Shown here: in pieces, positions 1-11,639 of the stretch | Layout: every line of letters starts with the position of its first letter | Numbering within the stretch: the stretch's first letter is position 1 | NCBI RefSeq assembly: GCF_042453785.1 | Contig: NC_091670.1 | Coordinates: 34,235,501-34,299,500, forward strand | Direction: 5' to 3' | Source: Malus domestica | Taxonomy: Eukaryota > Streptophyta > Magnoliopsida > Rosales > Rosaceae | DNA length: 64,000 nt | Program-made: the position numbers and the translations under genes | The notes under the pieces: generated by a model | What the model saw: only the letters and a program-made list of their open reading frames with translations | The model's database searches: none | Told to the model about the DNA's origin: nothing

Positions 1-73
1 TTAAACTCAGATTTTTCGACTCAATATGAGTGCGATTCTATTTTATAACAATCCAACTCGCCAAACATTGTTA

Positions 74-347
74 TAAAAGTAAAACTAACATAAGGAAAAG
101 TCTAAAATAGCGTAAGTCATAGACTTATTAGGAGTCATTTATGAAACAGTTTCACCGAACTATTGATAGGGCCTTTTAACATGATCTAATATTATTCATT
201 TAAAATGTGTACGTAACACACCATGATTCAAAATGAAGGCTAGTAAAAGTAAAACTAACATAAGAAAAAGTCTAAAACAGCACAAGAGTCATAGACTTAA
301 TAGGAGTCGTTTACAGATGAAACACTTTCACCGAACCATTGATACAT
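74..347 (+). repeat. Direct repeat of about 100 bp, two copies
   Basis: Positions 74-168 and 246-347 are diverged direct copies. Both run from a shared AAAGTAAAACTAACATAAG block to a shared TTTCACCGAAC block, separated by about 78 bp of unrelated AT-rich DNA. No coding potential is seen. They may be the two ends of a small decayed element, but no target-site duplication is evident. Confidence 0.6.
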
Positions 348-349
348 CA

Positions 350-1540
350 TTCCCTCCTTTATTTATTTCCTTTTATTGTCCCTTTCTTACTTAAAGCCTT
401 AAAGGTAGGGCTCCCCATGTCACCCACCACCTCCTCCTTTTGACTTCATTCGTTTTAGATAAAGCTAACCCTCTGTGATGTCTTGAATCATACACGGTGT
501 CCACATTTATAATCACAACACACATATGCACTCTTTTCTCGTCACCAAAGCATCCATAATTCTTGTCTTGGTAGGAAATGTCCATATATATAATCCATCT
601 TCTACATTCATTATCTTTGGTAGACTTCATTGATAAATTGTCAAAATTTCAGAAAGACAGGATAAATCGTAGAGCAACAATATTGTTCACAACTTAACAA
701 TATCTGGTTCAGCAAGAATAAATTTTATCCTAAAAGCATCGATGTAATTAGAAACGGAACTGTGTAATTATAAGTTGTAACTTCTTTTGTTGAACTTCCG
801 ACGTTGGATTTCCAACCCAATGTTATTATGGTTTTTTTTAAAGACACAAAAAATTCATGCATGGAATACAAGTCACAATTTAACATCTATACATAATCTT
901 ACGCATGACGTTTTGCATGTAGACATTGGACGCAGTCCAAAAGATAAATCAACTTTTTCGTGGACGGAAAGGGATCATCAGATCTCTTCCTCCTAATTCA
1001 ATAAGTTCAGGGATCCGGATCATTGAAATTTAATCTATTGACTAAAGTTATTATAACTTTTCAAGCGGGCCTCTGTTTGTAGCCGTTGGATCAAATTTCA
1101 ATGGTTTGAATCTTCGGACTTGATGGATTAAGAGAAAGAGATCCGGAAATGATCCATTTTCTTCTTGGACCACGCAATATTGTACAGTATGATGCTTTCA
1201 AACATTGGATGCCTCAGAAAATGTAAAAAGCTCTGTTAATCTTGTTTTAATCTATGGATTTATCCATTTGCTCAAGAGTCAAGAGAAAAAGAAAGGCTAA
1301 AAATCCAAATCATAAATCCAGCAAAGGGGACAAGAATTAAAAGTTGAGGGGTATCAATGAAAAAAGGAGGAAAGGAACCCTAGAAAAGCAGGTTTGCCAC
1401 CAAAGCCGACCTCCAAAGGGTTCACTGCCCTGTGGTCCCTTCCCTCCGTACCGACAACCCCTCCCAAACAATTTAATTAATTTTACTAATTTATTACTAT
1501 AAATAAATAAATAAATAAAAAGAATCAGAATATAAAAATT
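350..1540. other. Intergenic, AT-rich, no gene seen
   Basis: No convincing exon is present. Positions 1011-1165 hold a foldback-like repeat in which a GGGATCCGGATCATTGAAAT block is followed by an imperfect inverted partner; a related piece occurs near 35.8 kb, so this is probably a small non-autonomous DNA transposon remnant. A short AAAT microsatellite lies at about 1498-1521. Confidence 0.5.
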
Positions 1541-1544
1541 AAAA

Positions 1545-2805
1545 AACTATTATATACCTTTTACTAAAAACTATTATACAAGGAACAACTCCCAACCCTC
1601 CAAAGAATTTCTGTTCTACGTACAACTGTGATTAAACATTAACATATATAAAAATTAAAAACAAGAAAATTAAAAAAATTAAAAAATACAAAAAAGTGGG
1701 AAAATGGTGTGCCTCTTATTGTCTGGTCTTTTGTAATCTGTCTCCAATCATCCTGAGCTCAAACTTCTTCACAGAACCAGCAACCGTTCTCATGGTTGTG
1801 TCCACAACATAAGGTATTTGGTCAACATTGGTCTGCGTCGCGTTGATCAGCTGACGGCAGGGCTCGCGCCGGGTGGCAATGGTTCCGTGGTAATGGAAGT
1901 ACTTGATCCTTCTCTCCGTCTTGTGAGTCGTCTTTCCCGCTACATTCTGCGACATGTGAACGCCCGTGGCGTACACATTGCGCGGCTGCACCGCGTATTT
2001 CCGGTCCCTTCGGATTCCTCTCTTCACATCTTTGTACACAAGTTTCTCAAACCCCCATTTCCTGCAGCATCACAATGTGTTCAGATCAGCATGTGAACAC
2101 AGATTATATTTCTATTGCAAGAAACCGATAAGATTTTCATGTGTCGAGCTTAGGTAAATTCTTTTTGTTGGTTCCGCTGAATTTACCCATTGGTATTTCT
2201 CAAGTCCCAACAAAACTGTCTTAATCTCTTAAGTTTTTAATTATTTTGATTGTTTAATGGTCAACAACAGTCTTAATCTTACTTAAATAATCAACGATAC
2301 ATTCATACATGACTTCTTTGTCTTTCAACCGATTCATTTCTTCCCTGACCAAATCTTTCATTTCCAAATTAATATTTAGATCTTAACTAATAAACTAATA
2401 TATAATTAACTTTGGTGAATTCAGATACTAAAACTATTATGGCCAGACCACTGTGCATTTTACCTAAATCTTCTACCCTTTGCGCGTCTTAACTAATCAA
2501 TTAGTGAAAACATATCGTTGTGTTCAAAAGTTTGCATCATACACTTACCACGTATTTGTATTTGTATCGTCTCTCTGATAAATATAGGTCCCACCAACAC
2601 ATGTGGGTTCGATTTCTACTAAAAAGATAGTGCAAATGTGGTAAGAGTAGCATCTTTGCTACCAGAATTAACATATAATTTTGATAGTTGGGATCATGTT
2701 ACATGCAGCATCTTATAGAAGAAAAGAACATCAATAACTGAAGAAATATGCTTTCACAACAAAAAAGCAAGAGTACAAGAAAGAAGGGTCAAAATGTTAC
2801 TAAAA
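1545..2805 (-). repeat. Source copy of a 1.2-kb duplicated block (GALS 3' end)
   Basis: This block holds the GALS 3' flank, last exon and 3' part of the intron. It matches 12785-13970 across coding and non-coding sequence alike, in the same orientation. Shared landmarks include the ACCAGTATA-poor 3' flank near 1550, the splice acceptor at 2062-2067, the CTTAATCTCTTAAGTTTTT tract near 2220 and the GGGATCATGTTACA tract near 2690. Homology that includes the intron shows a DNA-level duplication, not retroposition. Confidence 0.8.
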
Positions 2806-4611
2806 GAATAGTTGAGTCCTCCTCATGAATTAAAAAAAACAATCACTTTAACAAAGTTCAAAGCCCCCACCCCTCCACCGCCCACGTGCCCTAGTAAAAT
2901 GAATGAGGAGGACGACTAGGACTAGGAGGACCCTGCAGCAAAAGCAGAGGAATGTGCCGGAAAAAACATTTCATGCCAACAGACAACTTGATCAAAATTT
3001 ACATTTTCAACGTCTAAATGCAAAAGGTTGCAAAAAAGTCCACCCATAATTATGAATTTATGACTGCATTGCAATATACAGCAAATGTGACAAACAATCT
3101 CATGCAATTATTGCCAGAATCCAATGCCCAATGACCAATTGAAATGCACAACAACGCATGAAATTGTGGATTTTGGTTTCGTTTGCACACCAGTATATTC
3201 AACCCAGATGTCAATCAACAGCAGTAATTCAAAGATCTCACATTTCAAAATCTGAACTAAATATTTGAATCCGAAATCTCGTGTAGTTTAAATTAGATTA
3301 ATTAGAATATCGCTCGGATAAAAAATTAAGCGAACCCAATTCAGAAAATGAGCTTGATAGCAAAAGATGAGATGGGTACCTGTAAGTTTTGCGGTAATCT
3401 TCAAAGAGGCAGAGCTTGTTGCTCATCGGCATCTGCTCGATGGTGAACTGGGTGTAATCCGACAGGGAATCGAGCACCGACTTAATGTTGCTCTTGGGAG
3501 GCATGTAAATATACTCGTCCACATCAAAGAAGAACATCCACTTGGCCATGAATTTATACCGGTGCAAGCAATCATTCACCACCATGAACTGGTTGTGATA
3601 ATACCCATCGAACCTCTCCTGCTCCCTGATGTCCTGCAGCGTCACGTATCCGAGCTCCATCCATGGCTTCAGAACCTCCAGCACCTCCTCATGGATCCCG
3701 CCGGCGTCGTGGATTACGAAATGGGATCTCGGCCCGAACAGCCGGACGTGGTAAGCAATCCACTCCCTCACTCTCTGGGGACTCAGATTTCCGTACAACG
3801 AAGACCCACAGTATAAATAGTCGTATTTTGGCTTGGCGGTGAAGATTCCGGCGTTTAGAGTTCCGGGGGCTTCGGTTAAGGTCTGTATTGTGTCAGTGGT
3901 GTTGAAATTCCGGTCTCCGCCGCTTTCGGTGGTGGCTAATAGGAGGAGCTTACCGCCGGAGTTGTCAGCATTGATGGGCTGGGAGAATGTGCAGTTCACG
4001 ACCACGACGGTGTAGACCCGGCCGTAGCCCCAATCCGGGAGGATTTTGTACCCGATTGAAGAAATGGGTGGGGTCGAATTGAGATTGGGGACCCACTGGC
4101 ACTCGTATTTGGGGTTGGAGAAGACGTGGAGAGGCTTCGAGGCCAGACCCACAATGGCGAAAGTGTTCATGCCGCCTCTGTAAGCTCCCATGGTGATGAA
4201 GCTGTAGGCGGCGGAGCCGTACGGGTTGAACGCCCGTTTCAGGACACCATTGCTGGGCACCTTGTCGAGCTCAACAGATGGCGGCGGAGGCGGAGGCGGA
4301 GGCGGAGGCGGCGGCAGCGGGGAAGATGGTATTGATGACGGTGCTCGCGAAGAGAGTAGTGCTGCAGCTACGGCGGTTGCGTTGGCTATATCTGACTGGA
4401 ACGGTGCTTGGGCGAGGGCCTGGACTTGGGCCGGAGAGATGACTCTGGAGATGCAGAAGCGGAGGTCGGAGGTGGAGAAAGTGAAGCGGGAAGGGATGAA
4501 TTGGAGAAGAGTAGCTAACGTGCAGAGGATTAACAGAGCCGTGAGTAGTAGCCTCAGCTCCGCGGCGTAGTTCCAGACGACTCCGACGGGCAGCTTCTTC
4601 TCCTTCGCCAT
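1716..4611 (-). CDS. GALS: Galactan beta-1,4-galactosyltransferase (GALS), GT92/DUF23 family
   Basis: Golgi type II membrane enzyme that extends beta-1,4-galactan side chains of pectic rhamnogalacturonan I. Two exons, complement(join(1716..2061,3380..4611)), give 525 aa. The 1,318-bp intron has a GT donor at 3379-3378 and an AG acceptor at 2063-2062, and splits an Arg codon between TY and KWGFEKL. A short basic N-terminus is followed by one membrane segment at about residues 19-39, then a Ser/Pro/Ala-rich stem with 12 consecutive prolines at about 100-111. The GT92 domain fills roughly residues 260-505, with the metal/sugar-binding DVD in FFFDVDEYIYMPP at about 363-365. Exon 2 carries the family blocks YAVQPRNVYATGVH and KTTHKTE. 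Length fits the family (about 500 aa). The start is the first ATG after a GA-rich leader. Assignment to GALS1, 2 or 3 is not possible by eye. A broken copy of exon 2 lies at 12957-13296. Confidence 0.9.
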
Positions 4612-4712
4612 TGATGTGGGTAGAGCTTTAATTTCTACTGAACCAGAGAGAGAAAGGAAAGAAGTTAAAATTCTCTCTCTCTGAGTGTCGTTTGCAATTC
4701 TTTTGTTTTGGG

Positions 4713-4722
4713 TTATATATAT
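4713..4722 (-). promoter_or_regulatory. Likely TATA box of GALS
   Basis: The minus strand reads CATATATATAACC about 105 bp upstream of the GALS ATG. It is followed by a GA-repeat leader (GAGAGAGAGAATT) just before the coding region, a typical plant core promoter layout. The transcription start is not known. Confidence 0.5.
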
Positions 4723-4729
4723 GAGCTTC

Positions 4730-5968
4730 TGTTATTTCCAGCTATGATTTAACGAATCTTTGTAATTTTTTTTAACAAATAATATTATTTACACTTAAAT
4801 GAAGTAGATATGTTTAGCTTCATAATAGACTAGTAATAATGTGGTTCAAATTCGTTTTTAACGATAATTGAATCTAAAATCCCTCACTTATAAGTAAATA
4901 TGAATATTACTATATCGTAATACTAAGTGGCATGTTTTATTTTTTATTTTTTATTTTTTTGAGGGAATAATTGTTTGGGGAAGGATGGAAGGAAAGGAGG
5001 GTTTGGGTTTTCGCCGCTTTGGTGAAGTTTTATATGCTTTTGAATAGTTTTGGGAAACTGAAAAAATTAACGGTAAGGATTAAATTGGCCACTTTTAATA
5101 GTTTGGGGGTAAATTAGCTGAAAAACTAATTTCAGGGGGTAATTGACAGTTATGTAATAATTAGGGGGCCCATAGTTCCAATGCCACTGTGAATTGGAAT
5201 ATTCTAAAGACATGTGAAATGAAATCCCAATTAATCTTTTCTTTCTGCCACAAAATTCCAATTAATCAATAAGGTAAAAAAGTCTAATTAATCAACTAGG
5301 AGAATAATCACTTATCATTATAGTCTGAAAGAATTTATTTTTATTTGTAAGTGAACAGTTTTAAATTTAATTTTGGAAATAACATCATTTAGTTTTACGG
5401 TCTAATGATATTCCTCTTCACTTGTAAGTAAGTGAGAGGTCTTAAGGAAAATTTTTGCCGCTAAAGACGAATTTGAATTACATTATTATGATTAGTCTAT
5501 TGCAAGACTTAACCCACTCATCCACCACTTTAGTATAGATAATATTGTTTGTTCAAAAAAAAAAAAAAATTAGAAATAGCGCATTCGGTTCCAAAATTAT
5601 TATGATTGACCTATTATACCACTTAATTATGATCCCCCATTTTTATTATAAATATATTGTTTGCATTAAGAACAAAATTATTAATCAACTAGGATGGAAT
5701 AACCAAATCCTTGTGGAATGCAAAACCAAATTATCCATTCCTAAAGGTTCCTAATGAAAGATATTAGAAACCTCAAAATCTATTTTTTGTTTTTGGTTTG
5801 TATGTTTGTCCGAAATCAAGCATTAGATTGAATATCTAAAACTAACTTGTTGCCTTTCTTGCGCTCTAATTAATTATTGGACTCATGTTTTTATTTATTT
5901 ATTTATTTAATTATGTGGTGTAATTTACTAAATTTCTAAATAAAAATTATCTTAATTGTCACCCTATT
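4730..5968. other. GALS upstream region and AT-rich intergenic DNA
   Basis: No gene seen. The stretch is AT-rich with poly-A/T tracts (for example 5557-5569). Around 5085-5165 there is a patch of spaced TTTTAATAGTTTGGGGG-type units like those in the foldback at 55.4 kb, probably a transposon scrap. Confidence 0.5.
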
Positions 5969-6263
5969 TGTCACATCCCGGCCAGGGCCCTCATCACATT
6001 CCGGGCTCGACTTCGCCGTCGCACGATATTATCCGCTTTGGGCCCCGAGCACGCCCTCATGGTTTTGTTTATGGGAACTCATATGAGAACTTCCCAGTAA
6101 GTCACCCATCATGAGATTGCTCTCATGCGAACTCGCTTAACTTCGGAGTTCCGATGGAACCTGAAGCCAGTGAGCTCCCAAAAAGGTCTCGTACTATAGG
6201 GAAAAGAGTATGTATATATAAGGCACATATTCCCCTCTCTGTTGGTCGACGTGGGATGTTACA
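5969..6263 (-). mobile_element. Solo LTR of a Cassandra-type TRIM retrotransposon
   Basis: This is a 295-bp LTR bounded by TG...CA and flanked by a perfect 5-bp target-site duplication, CTATT at 5964-5968 and 6264-6268. On the minus strand it opens TGTAACATCCCACGTCGACC, the usual start of Cassandra LTRs. Its centre, about 6090-6172, resembles plant 5S rRNA, with recognisable GGAACTCCGAAGTTAAGCG and GATGGGTGAC blocks, which is the hallmark of Cassandra elements. No primer-binding site or second LTR is present, so the element is a solo LTR left by recombination. Confidence 0.9.
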
Positions 6264-6567
6264 CTATTCGCCAAATTTGCAACCTAAATACAACTCTAAC
6301 GATGGATTATAAGTTGCTTTTACTTGAGTGAGTGGTAATGCTAGAGTGACCGTATATCTAAATCATATTTTGTAAATTATATGACGTGATTGTTAATGAT
6401 TAAATTATTACTTTAGTGTATTAACGAGATTATTTCTTATTAGTGACATATCACATGATTTGTAAATGTGATTTGAAAAATTGATCTACCAATCATTATT
6501 CTTTAGCCTGAGAATCCAAACTCCTTAGCCGGTCAAATTGTAATAAACTGCACATATGACTCCTTAA

Positions 6568-6856
6568 GGGTGCATTTGGTACGCAGACGGGACGGGACAG
6601 GACGGGACGGAACGGGACGGGACGGAACGAAGGTGTAATTTTTGAAAAAGACATGGGGTATATTTGTCTTAAAATGGTAAAACATTGTGTTCCACAGACG
6701 TGGAACAAACCCGTTCCAGGGGGGGAGGTGGAACGTAAAAACACTCAAAATCTGTCCCGTGGAACAGCCCGTTCCACCCATTTTTGGCGCACCAAACGCG
6801 GGACGGAACGCCTCGTCCCGTTTCGTCCCGTCCCGTCCCACGTACCAAACGCACCC
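6568..6856. mobile_element. PIF/Harbinger-like MITE, 289 bp
   Basis: Terminal inverted repeats GGGTGCATTTGGTACG and CGTACCAAACGCACCC are flanked by the 3-bp target duplication TAA at 6565-6567 and 6857-6859, typical of Tourist/PIF-Harbinger MITEs. Inside the termini are GC-rich arrays of GGGACGGAAC-like units facing each other, and a smaller internal inverted pair built on GTGGAAC/GTTCCAC. It encodes nothing. The subterminal arrays are the kind of place where a transposase could bind repeatedly (inference). Confidence 0.85.
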
Positions 6857-6859
6857 TAA

Positions 6860-9800
6860 AGGCTTAAACGTGTATCAGATTTTAATAGCAAAAGATAAGT
6901 ATGTGTATGTAATTTACCCGCAAACCGCACATATTAATCGAATTAGAGTTTACAACTCATTTTATAATCACTTTTTTACGACCTCACAATATATAGATGT
7001 TCATATTAAGAATGTAATGAAAAATGCAAAAGAAATGGATGATTGACGTTGGAAAAATTGCAAAAGAAATTCAGAAGGAAGGACATTCAAATTAAAAATT
7101 ACAAACAAAAAAGCAACACATATTTTGAGTTGTTTTTCACGAAAATTTGTTCCATTCATTCTTCATCTATTTCCCATCACCATTATTCATCCTTCATTTT
7201 CCTATATATTTTCTTCACATATCAAACGCAAAATTTAAAAGAAAAAAAAAACAAAATGGTTATCAACATGTCCCTAATAGCTAATGTTTCGTTGAAGCAT
7301 ATCCCAAATTTAAAACCGAATGAATTTAAATGCTCCTTCCATTGAAATAGTGAGCTGTTATACATATTCTAAAACGTTCACGTTCTCTATAATATCAAGA
7401 TGTCGTTGTGTTAATATATTTTATCCAAATATATATATATTTTTAGTTCAAATTTTCACATGAGATCGTGGCAAGTCAATAAGTGCCTTTTTGTACCAAA
7501 TTATGAGTATGATTAATGGTGAATTAATCAGTGAACTGACTCTGTACTTTGAAACGTTTAATCGCCATGAAAATTGTTTAAGAAATATGGTGGCGGTTAA
7601 TCACCACCCCACCCCAGCAGAATCCAAGTCAGGCGCGTCGGTGGCAGGAGGATTGATAGGGATGGTAAGGAAGCGACACGTGTAGGATTCTCTAAATTTG
7701 AATAAGTATGTCGACGCTGTCAAAAAGCCACCTAATTCTTGTGGCCTGTCTTCACTTATACGACATCGGCTCGTGGGACCGCACTGTTCTTTTACCTAAA
7801 ATCGCTATCACCGCGGCCTGACACGTGGCAAAAGCAATTGATGTGTTTTCTATTCTGAATAAAAGTTGTATTGCATGGGTATATTTACCACGTCCCTTCC
7901 TCAATCGCGTTGGAGAAATTAAGATGTCGTTTAGAAATATTTTTAAAATAATCGAAAATATTTTACGTGAAAATATTTTTGAAATTTATATTTAATCAAA
8001 TCTTCAACAAAAAAAAAAAATTTAGTTAAATCAGTTTCATTAAAAATCACATATCTGATGCTTCTTTCAAAAAGTATTTTAAATGCTTTTAGAATTAAAA
8101 ATCAATTTCAACAAACACGTTTTCAGTCATTTTAAAAGAATTTTTAAACGAGTCCATAATTAACTCAAACATAAGAAAGTTAAAAATGAAAAAGATTTTT
8201 CCTTCGTGGTCGTGAATTTAGAAACTGCGTATATAAAATATATAGGCGACTTGTGTTATGAAATAGTATTTGAGGCTGTGAAAACGACTAGTGTTCACAC
8301 TCTAACTCTATGGCTTTCCTGGAATCCTGGGTGCCAACTGCCATGAGACATCCGAGTGGGGTAGAAATTAACTAATCATTAGTCAAGTTCCCATCGGATA
8401 TGTAAGTTCAGTTTGAAGAAATCTGTATGGTTTTCATCTCTGTTCATACGCTTGATTTTTGCAACAGATGCAGATGATCTCGACAGAATTTTGTAGCAGA
8501 GACAGACGCGCTATTATTCGTTCTCCTTGATTTAGTAAACAACAAAGTATTTTGGAAATGACTGTCATTCAACTAATTTCTTTTTCGCGTATGTAATCAC
8601 GCTTTAAGAGTCATTCGCGACTCGCGTGTGTGAGCGAATATCCATAACAAAATCATGTAAGTGAATATCCATAACAAAATCAATCATACAATTTTTTTAG
8701 TTAGGAGTTAGAGAGTACGTATGATTGAGATGTCATCGGCCTAGTTATTGGAGGCCCCCATGTTATGTTTCAACGAATATCACATATCAATCAGGTGCAA
8801 TGTGAAATTGTTTACTAATCTGTACTTTTTATTATCAAAATCTTCTTTGTCAATTAAAATATGGTGAAAAGATAATTTGGTCCTATAATCACAATTCAAT
8901 AAAAATATTTGAAAAATCATAATTATGGGCATTAAGGTAATTTAGCACAATTTTTTTTTAAAAAGTTTTTGCCTTTTCCCTCATCACATGTCATCAACGC
9001 AATTTACCTCATCCCTCTTCCTTTTTTCTTTTTAAAAGGGAATTAGCTGGTGGCTTCGATGTGGTAGTCAACCCTTTCAAAAACCGGAAATACTCACAAA
9101 ATCATTTTAGCCTTCTCCTGACCACTATCATGCGATTTACCAACAATATAAATTGAACTCAAAATGTGTCATGTGTACGATCTTAAATTCGTCTTCAACT
9201 ATTGGACCACCTTGTGATGGTTCTCACTTCTCTCTCTCTAAATCCAACGTTTTATCTCTGTCTCCTCTCTCACATTGATTTCTCCGCTTCCATAACGTGT
9301 CAAAAATATACACACAATTATTCTCCACAAATCACGACTTGCTAGTATATAGTATGAGATTAAGAAAAAGATTTTGCTTAATGTCGCACTATGAATTCAT
9401 TCGACCTAATTAACCAGTTGTCATGTCATTAATTTGGCAAGACAATTTGTGAATGAAAAGAAACAATGCATATTCATTCTTTTTTTTGGTAAAACAAGGA
9501 GGGATAAAACCCCAGACAGCCTAACTCAAACCATCAGAACAATAATGCATATTCATTCTTCAAGATGGAAAACAACGCCCATAATTTGGTATTGCAACCT
9601 ATTTTCTTTCTTCAAACTGATTTTAACACTTTTTTTTTTTTACATACACATTCTACACTTGTTTTTCACTGTTTCGATCGAATAAAGTAAAGAAAATCAA
9701 TTGTCAAATTGCATGTACGTGTGTTGCCTTACATACATTTTAAACATTCATTTTACGCCACTTAACATGAATAATGAACATGTCAAATTACAATTGTCTA

Positions 9801-10937
9801 ATCTTCGGAAGTAATATTTATGTGTATCAAGAATAATTGACTCGTAAATAGAGTATAATATAAGTAGATGACATCGACCTTGTCCAGTTTTCTATATAGT
9901 TATGTAATCTTGTGCGTGCATGTATTTTTGGTAAGAGGTCACCCTGGCCATGCACGTCCATTTGAAATAATCAAACTCTTTCAAATCTTTCATTTTTTGC
10001 AGAGCATATAAAAACATAAAAGCAATTATCTTTAAAATTATAATTCACTTATCTAATTCATTTAAAATCCATTTCAAAGTCCTAAATATATAATTAATAA
10101 CAAATGTATCATCGTACCATTGACATTTTTAGACGAGCATGTGAAGTACTTTCATGTCAAATTCACATCAAATTGGCAAAAATGTACTTGAAATAATGTA
10201 AATATTTGAAATTGATATGACCTTGGCAGCTTCGCTCATTGATGTTGAATATTTTGTGCAAATGCTCTGGTACATGCCGGGGAAAGGGGGAGGGGTGAGT
10301 TCCAGGGGAGGACCGCCGGATCCGAGAGGGTTATGCGTTCTGGTTTTTCTGGACACTTCCAACGAGAGAGATAGCAACGGAGCAACTCTGTATTTCAAAT
10401 TTCGAGAGCGAATTCATTTTTTATTAACAAAATTTTCTTTGAGAGTGAAAAAATAATTTAATCTTCTATCACAAGATAAAATTATGGGTAAAAATATAAT
10501 TTTGCAAAAACCAATTTTGCTTTTTTTTTTCTCTCTCACGCACATGTTATCATATTATATCTTTAATTTTATGTTTTAAGAAATAAAAATTAAACCTCTT
10601 TTCATGTACTCTCTTCCTCCGTCTCTCTTACATATTTCTCTCAAACCTCTCTCTCTCTCTATATATATATATTACATTTTTTTTTATTTGCACACACATA
10701 ATGGGTGGAATTCATCTAATTTTAAAATCTTAAGAATTTGTTAACGCTCAAAATTGCGAGGTCAACAAAAATTTGTATGGTCAGCCTTTAGTGGGCTCTG
10801 GACAAAGATTTAATGTTATGGACAACAAGATTTAAGGGGTCCACTCTTAAAACTGAATTACGTCTACTGCAGTGCTCTATATATATATGATACGGGTTAT
10901 AAGAAGCGCTTGATAATAGTGCAATCGTTTTCTTTTT
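6860..10937. other. Four-kilobase intergenic region, no gene seen
   Basis: AT-rich non-coding DNA. Details: a 21-bp unit with core GAATATCCATAACAAAATCA repeated at 8635-8656 and 8663-8684; an ACGT-core motif in GACACGTGGCA near 7822 with no gene beside it; and a GC-rich patch at about 10270-10390 that stands out sharply and may be an unidentified gene fragment. Many short open frames here show no family resemblance. Confidence 0.5.
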
Positions 10938-11031
10938 CTTTTTTGGCTCACCAAAGACCTATATATAGAAGAACGAATGAGTAAGTAAGGTACTTGTTCT
11001 TCTATATATAGGCAGTTGGTGAGCCAAAAAG
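10938..11031 (+). repeat. Long near-perfect hairpin, 36-bp arms
   Basis: Arm 10938-10974 and arm 10996-11031 are reverse complements except for one bulged T and a three-base internal mismatch, with a 21-nt loop. The paired core contains GGCTCACCAA and CCTATATATAGAAGAAC. It lies 14 bp outside a MITE at 11045. It could be a MIRNA-like precursor, a very small MITE, or simply a DNA palindrome. No known plant miRNA sequence was recognised in the arms. Confidence 0.8.
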
Positions 11032-11044
11032 TCAAGGAACTTAA

Positions 11045-11636
11045 GAGCCTGTTTGATATCTTATTTGAAATTTTTTATCATTTCTTAAAACATTTCTTAA
11101 GAACATTTCTTGAAAACAATTTTCTTTAAGACTCAAAAACTTAATTGGTTTGTGATTTAAAATTTTTAAATCTTAAGACTTAAACTAGACAAAGAAATCT
11201 AAAAAGAGGGGGTCACATGAGAGGGAGAAAGAGGAGAGAGGAGGAAATAAAGTAAGAGATGATTGAAGGAAAGAAAAAGAAGAGAAATGATGGGACGAGA
11301 TAGAGAGGAAGGGGAGTTGAGAGAAAGAACCGAGAAAATGAAGAAAGCGGATTAGAGGAGAGACGAAAAAGGTAAAAAAAAAAGGAGAGAAAGAAGAAAA
11401 CAGAGAGATAGGTTTGGAGTGAGAGGGAAGGAGAGAGAAAAAAGAAATGAGAGAGTTTAAGTTTAAAAACTCTAAAAACTCACTTTTTATGTTTTTAGAG
11501 AATATATTATATTTTTTAGTTAGTCTTGAGTTCAGTTTTTGAAAATAGTCATACCAAACAAGTTTTTAAGGCCTAAAACTTGAAAATTGTTTTTGAATTT
11601 AAAAAGTTGGATTCAAGTAGAGTACCAAACAAGCTT
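11045..11636. mobile_element. PIF/Harbinger-like non-autonomous element with polypurine core
   Basis: The termini GAGCCTGTTTGATATCTTA and (reverse complement) AAGCTTGTTTGGTACTCTA form imperfect inverted repeats flanked by TAA at 11042-11044 and 11637-11639. Subterminal sequences on both sides also pair loosely (CTTAAGACTTAAA and TTTTTAAGGCCTAAAAC types). The core, about 11205-11460, is almost purely purine on the plus strand. No transposase is encoded, so the element would need one from elsewhere. Confidence 0.65.
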
Positions 11637-11639
11637 TAA

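Noticed and set aside
3367-4570. Several open frames on the plus strand opposite GALS exon 1, including a poly-Gly/poly-Arg one
   Set aside because: They are antisense shadows of a clear GT92 coding region and the repeat-rich one just mirrors the proline codons.
6090-6172. A free-standing 5S rRNA gene
   Set aside because: The 5S-like sequence is diverged and lies inside an LTR with TG...CA ends and a target duplication, so it belongs to a Cassandra element.
6496-6859. Overlapping frames of about 60-120 codons at 6.5-7.0 kb
   Set aside because: They run through the inverted repeats of a MITE and have low-complexity Arg/Pro/Ser composition.
8635-8684. CRISPR-like short spaced repeat
   Set aside because: Only two copies with a 6-bp spacer in a plant nuclear genome; an ordinary local duplication.
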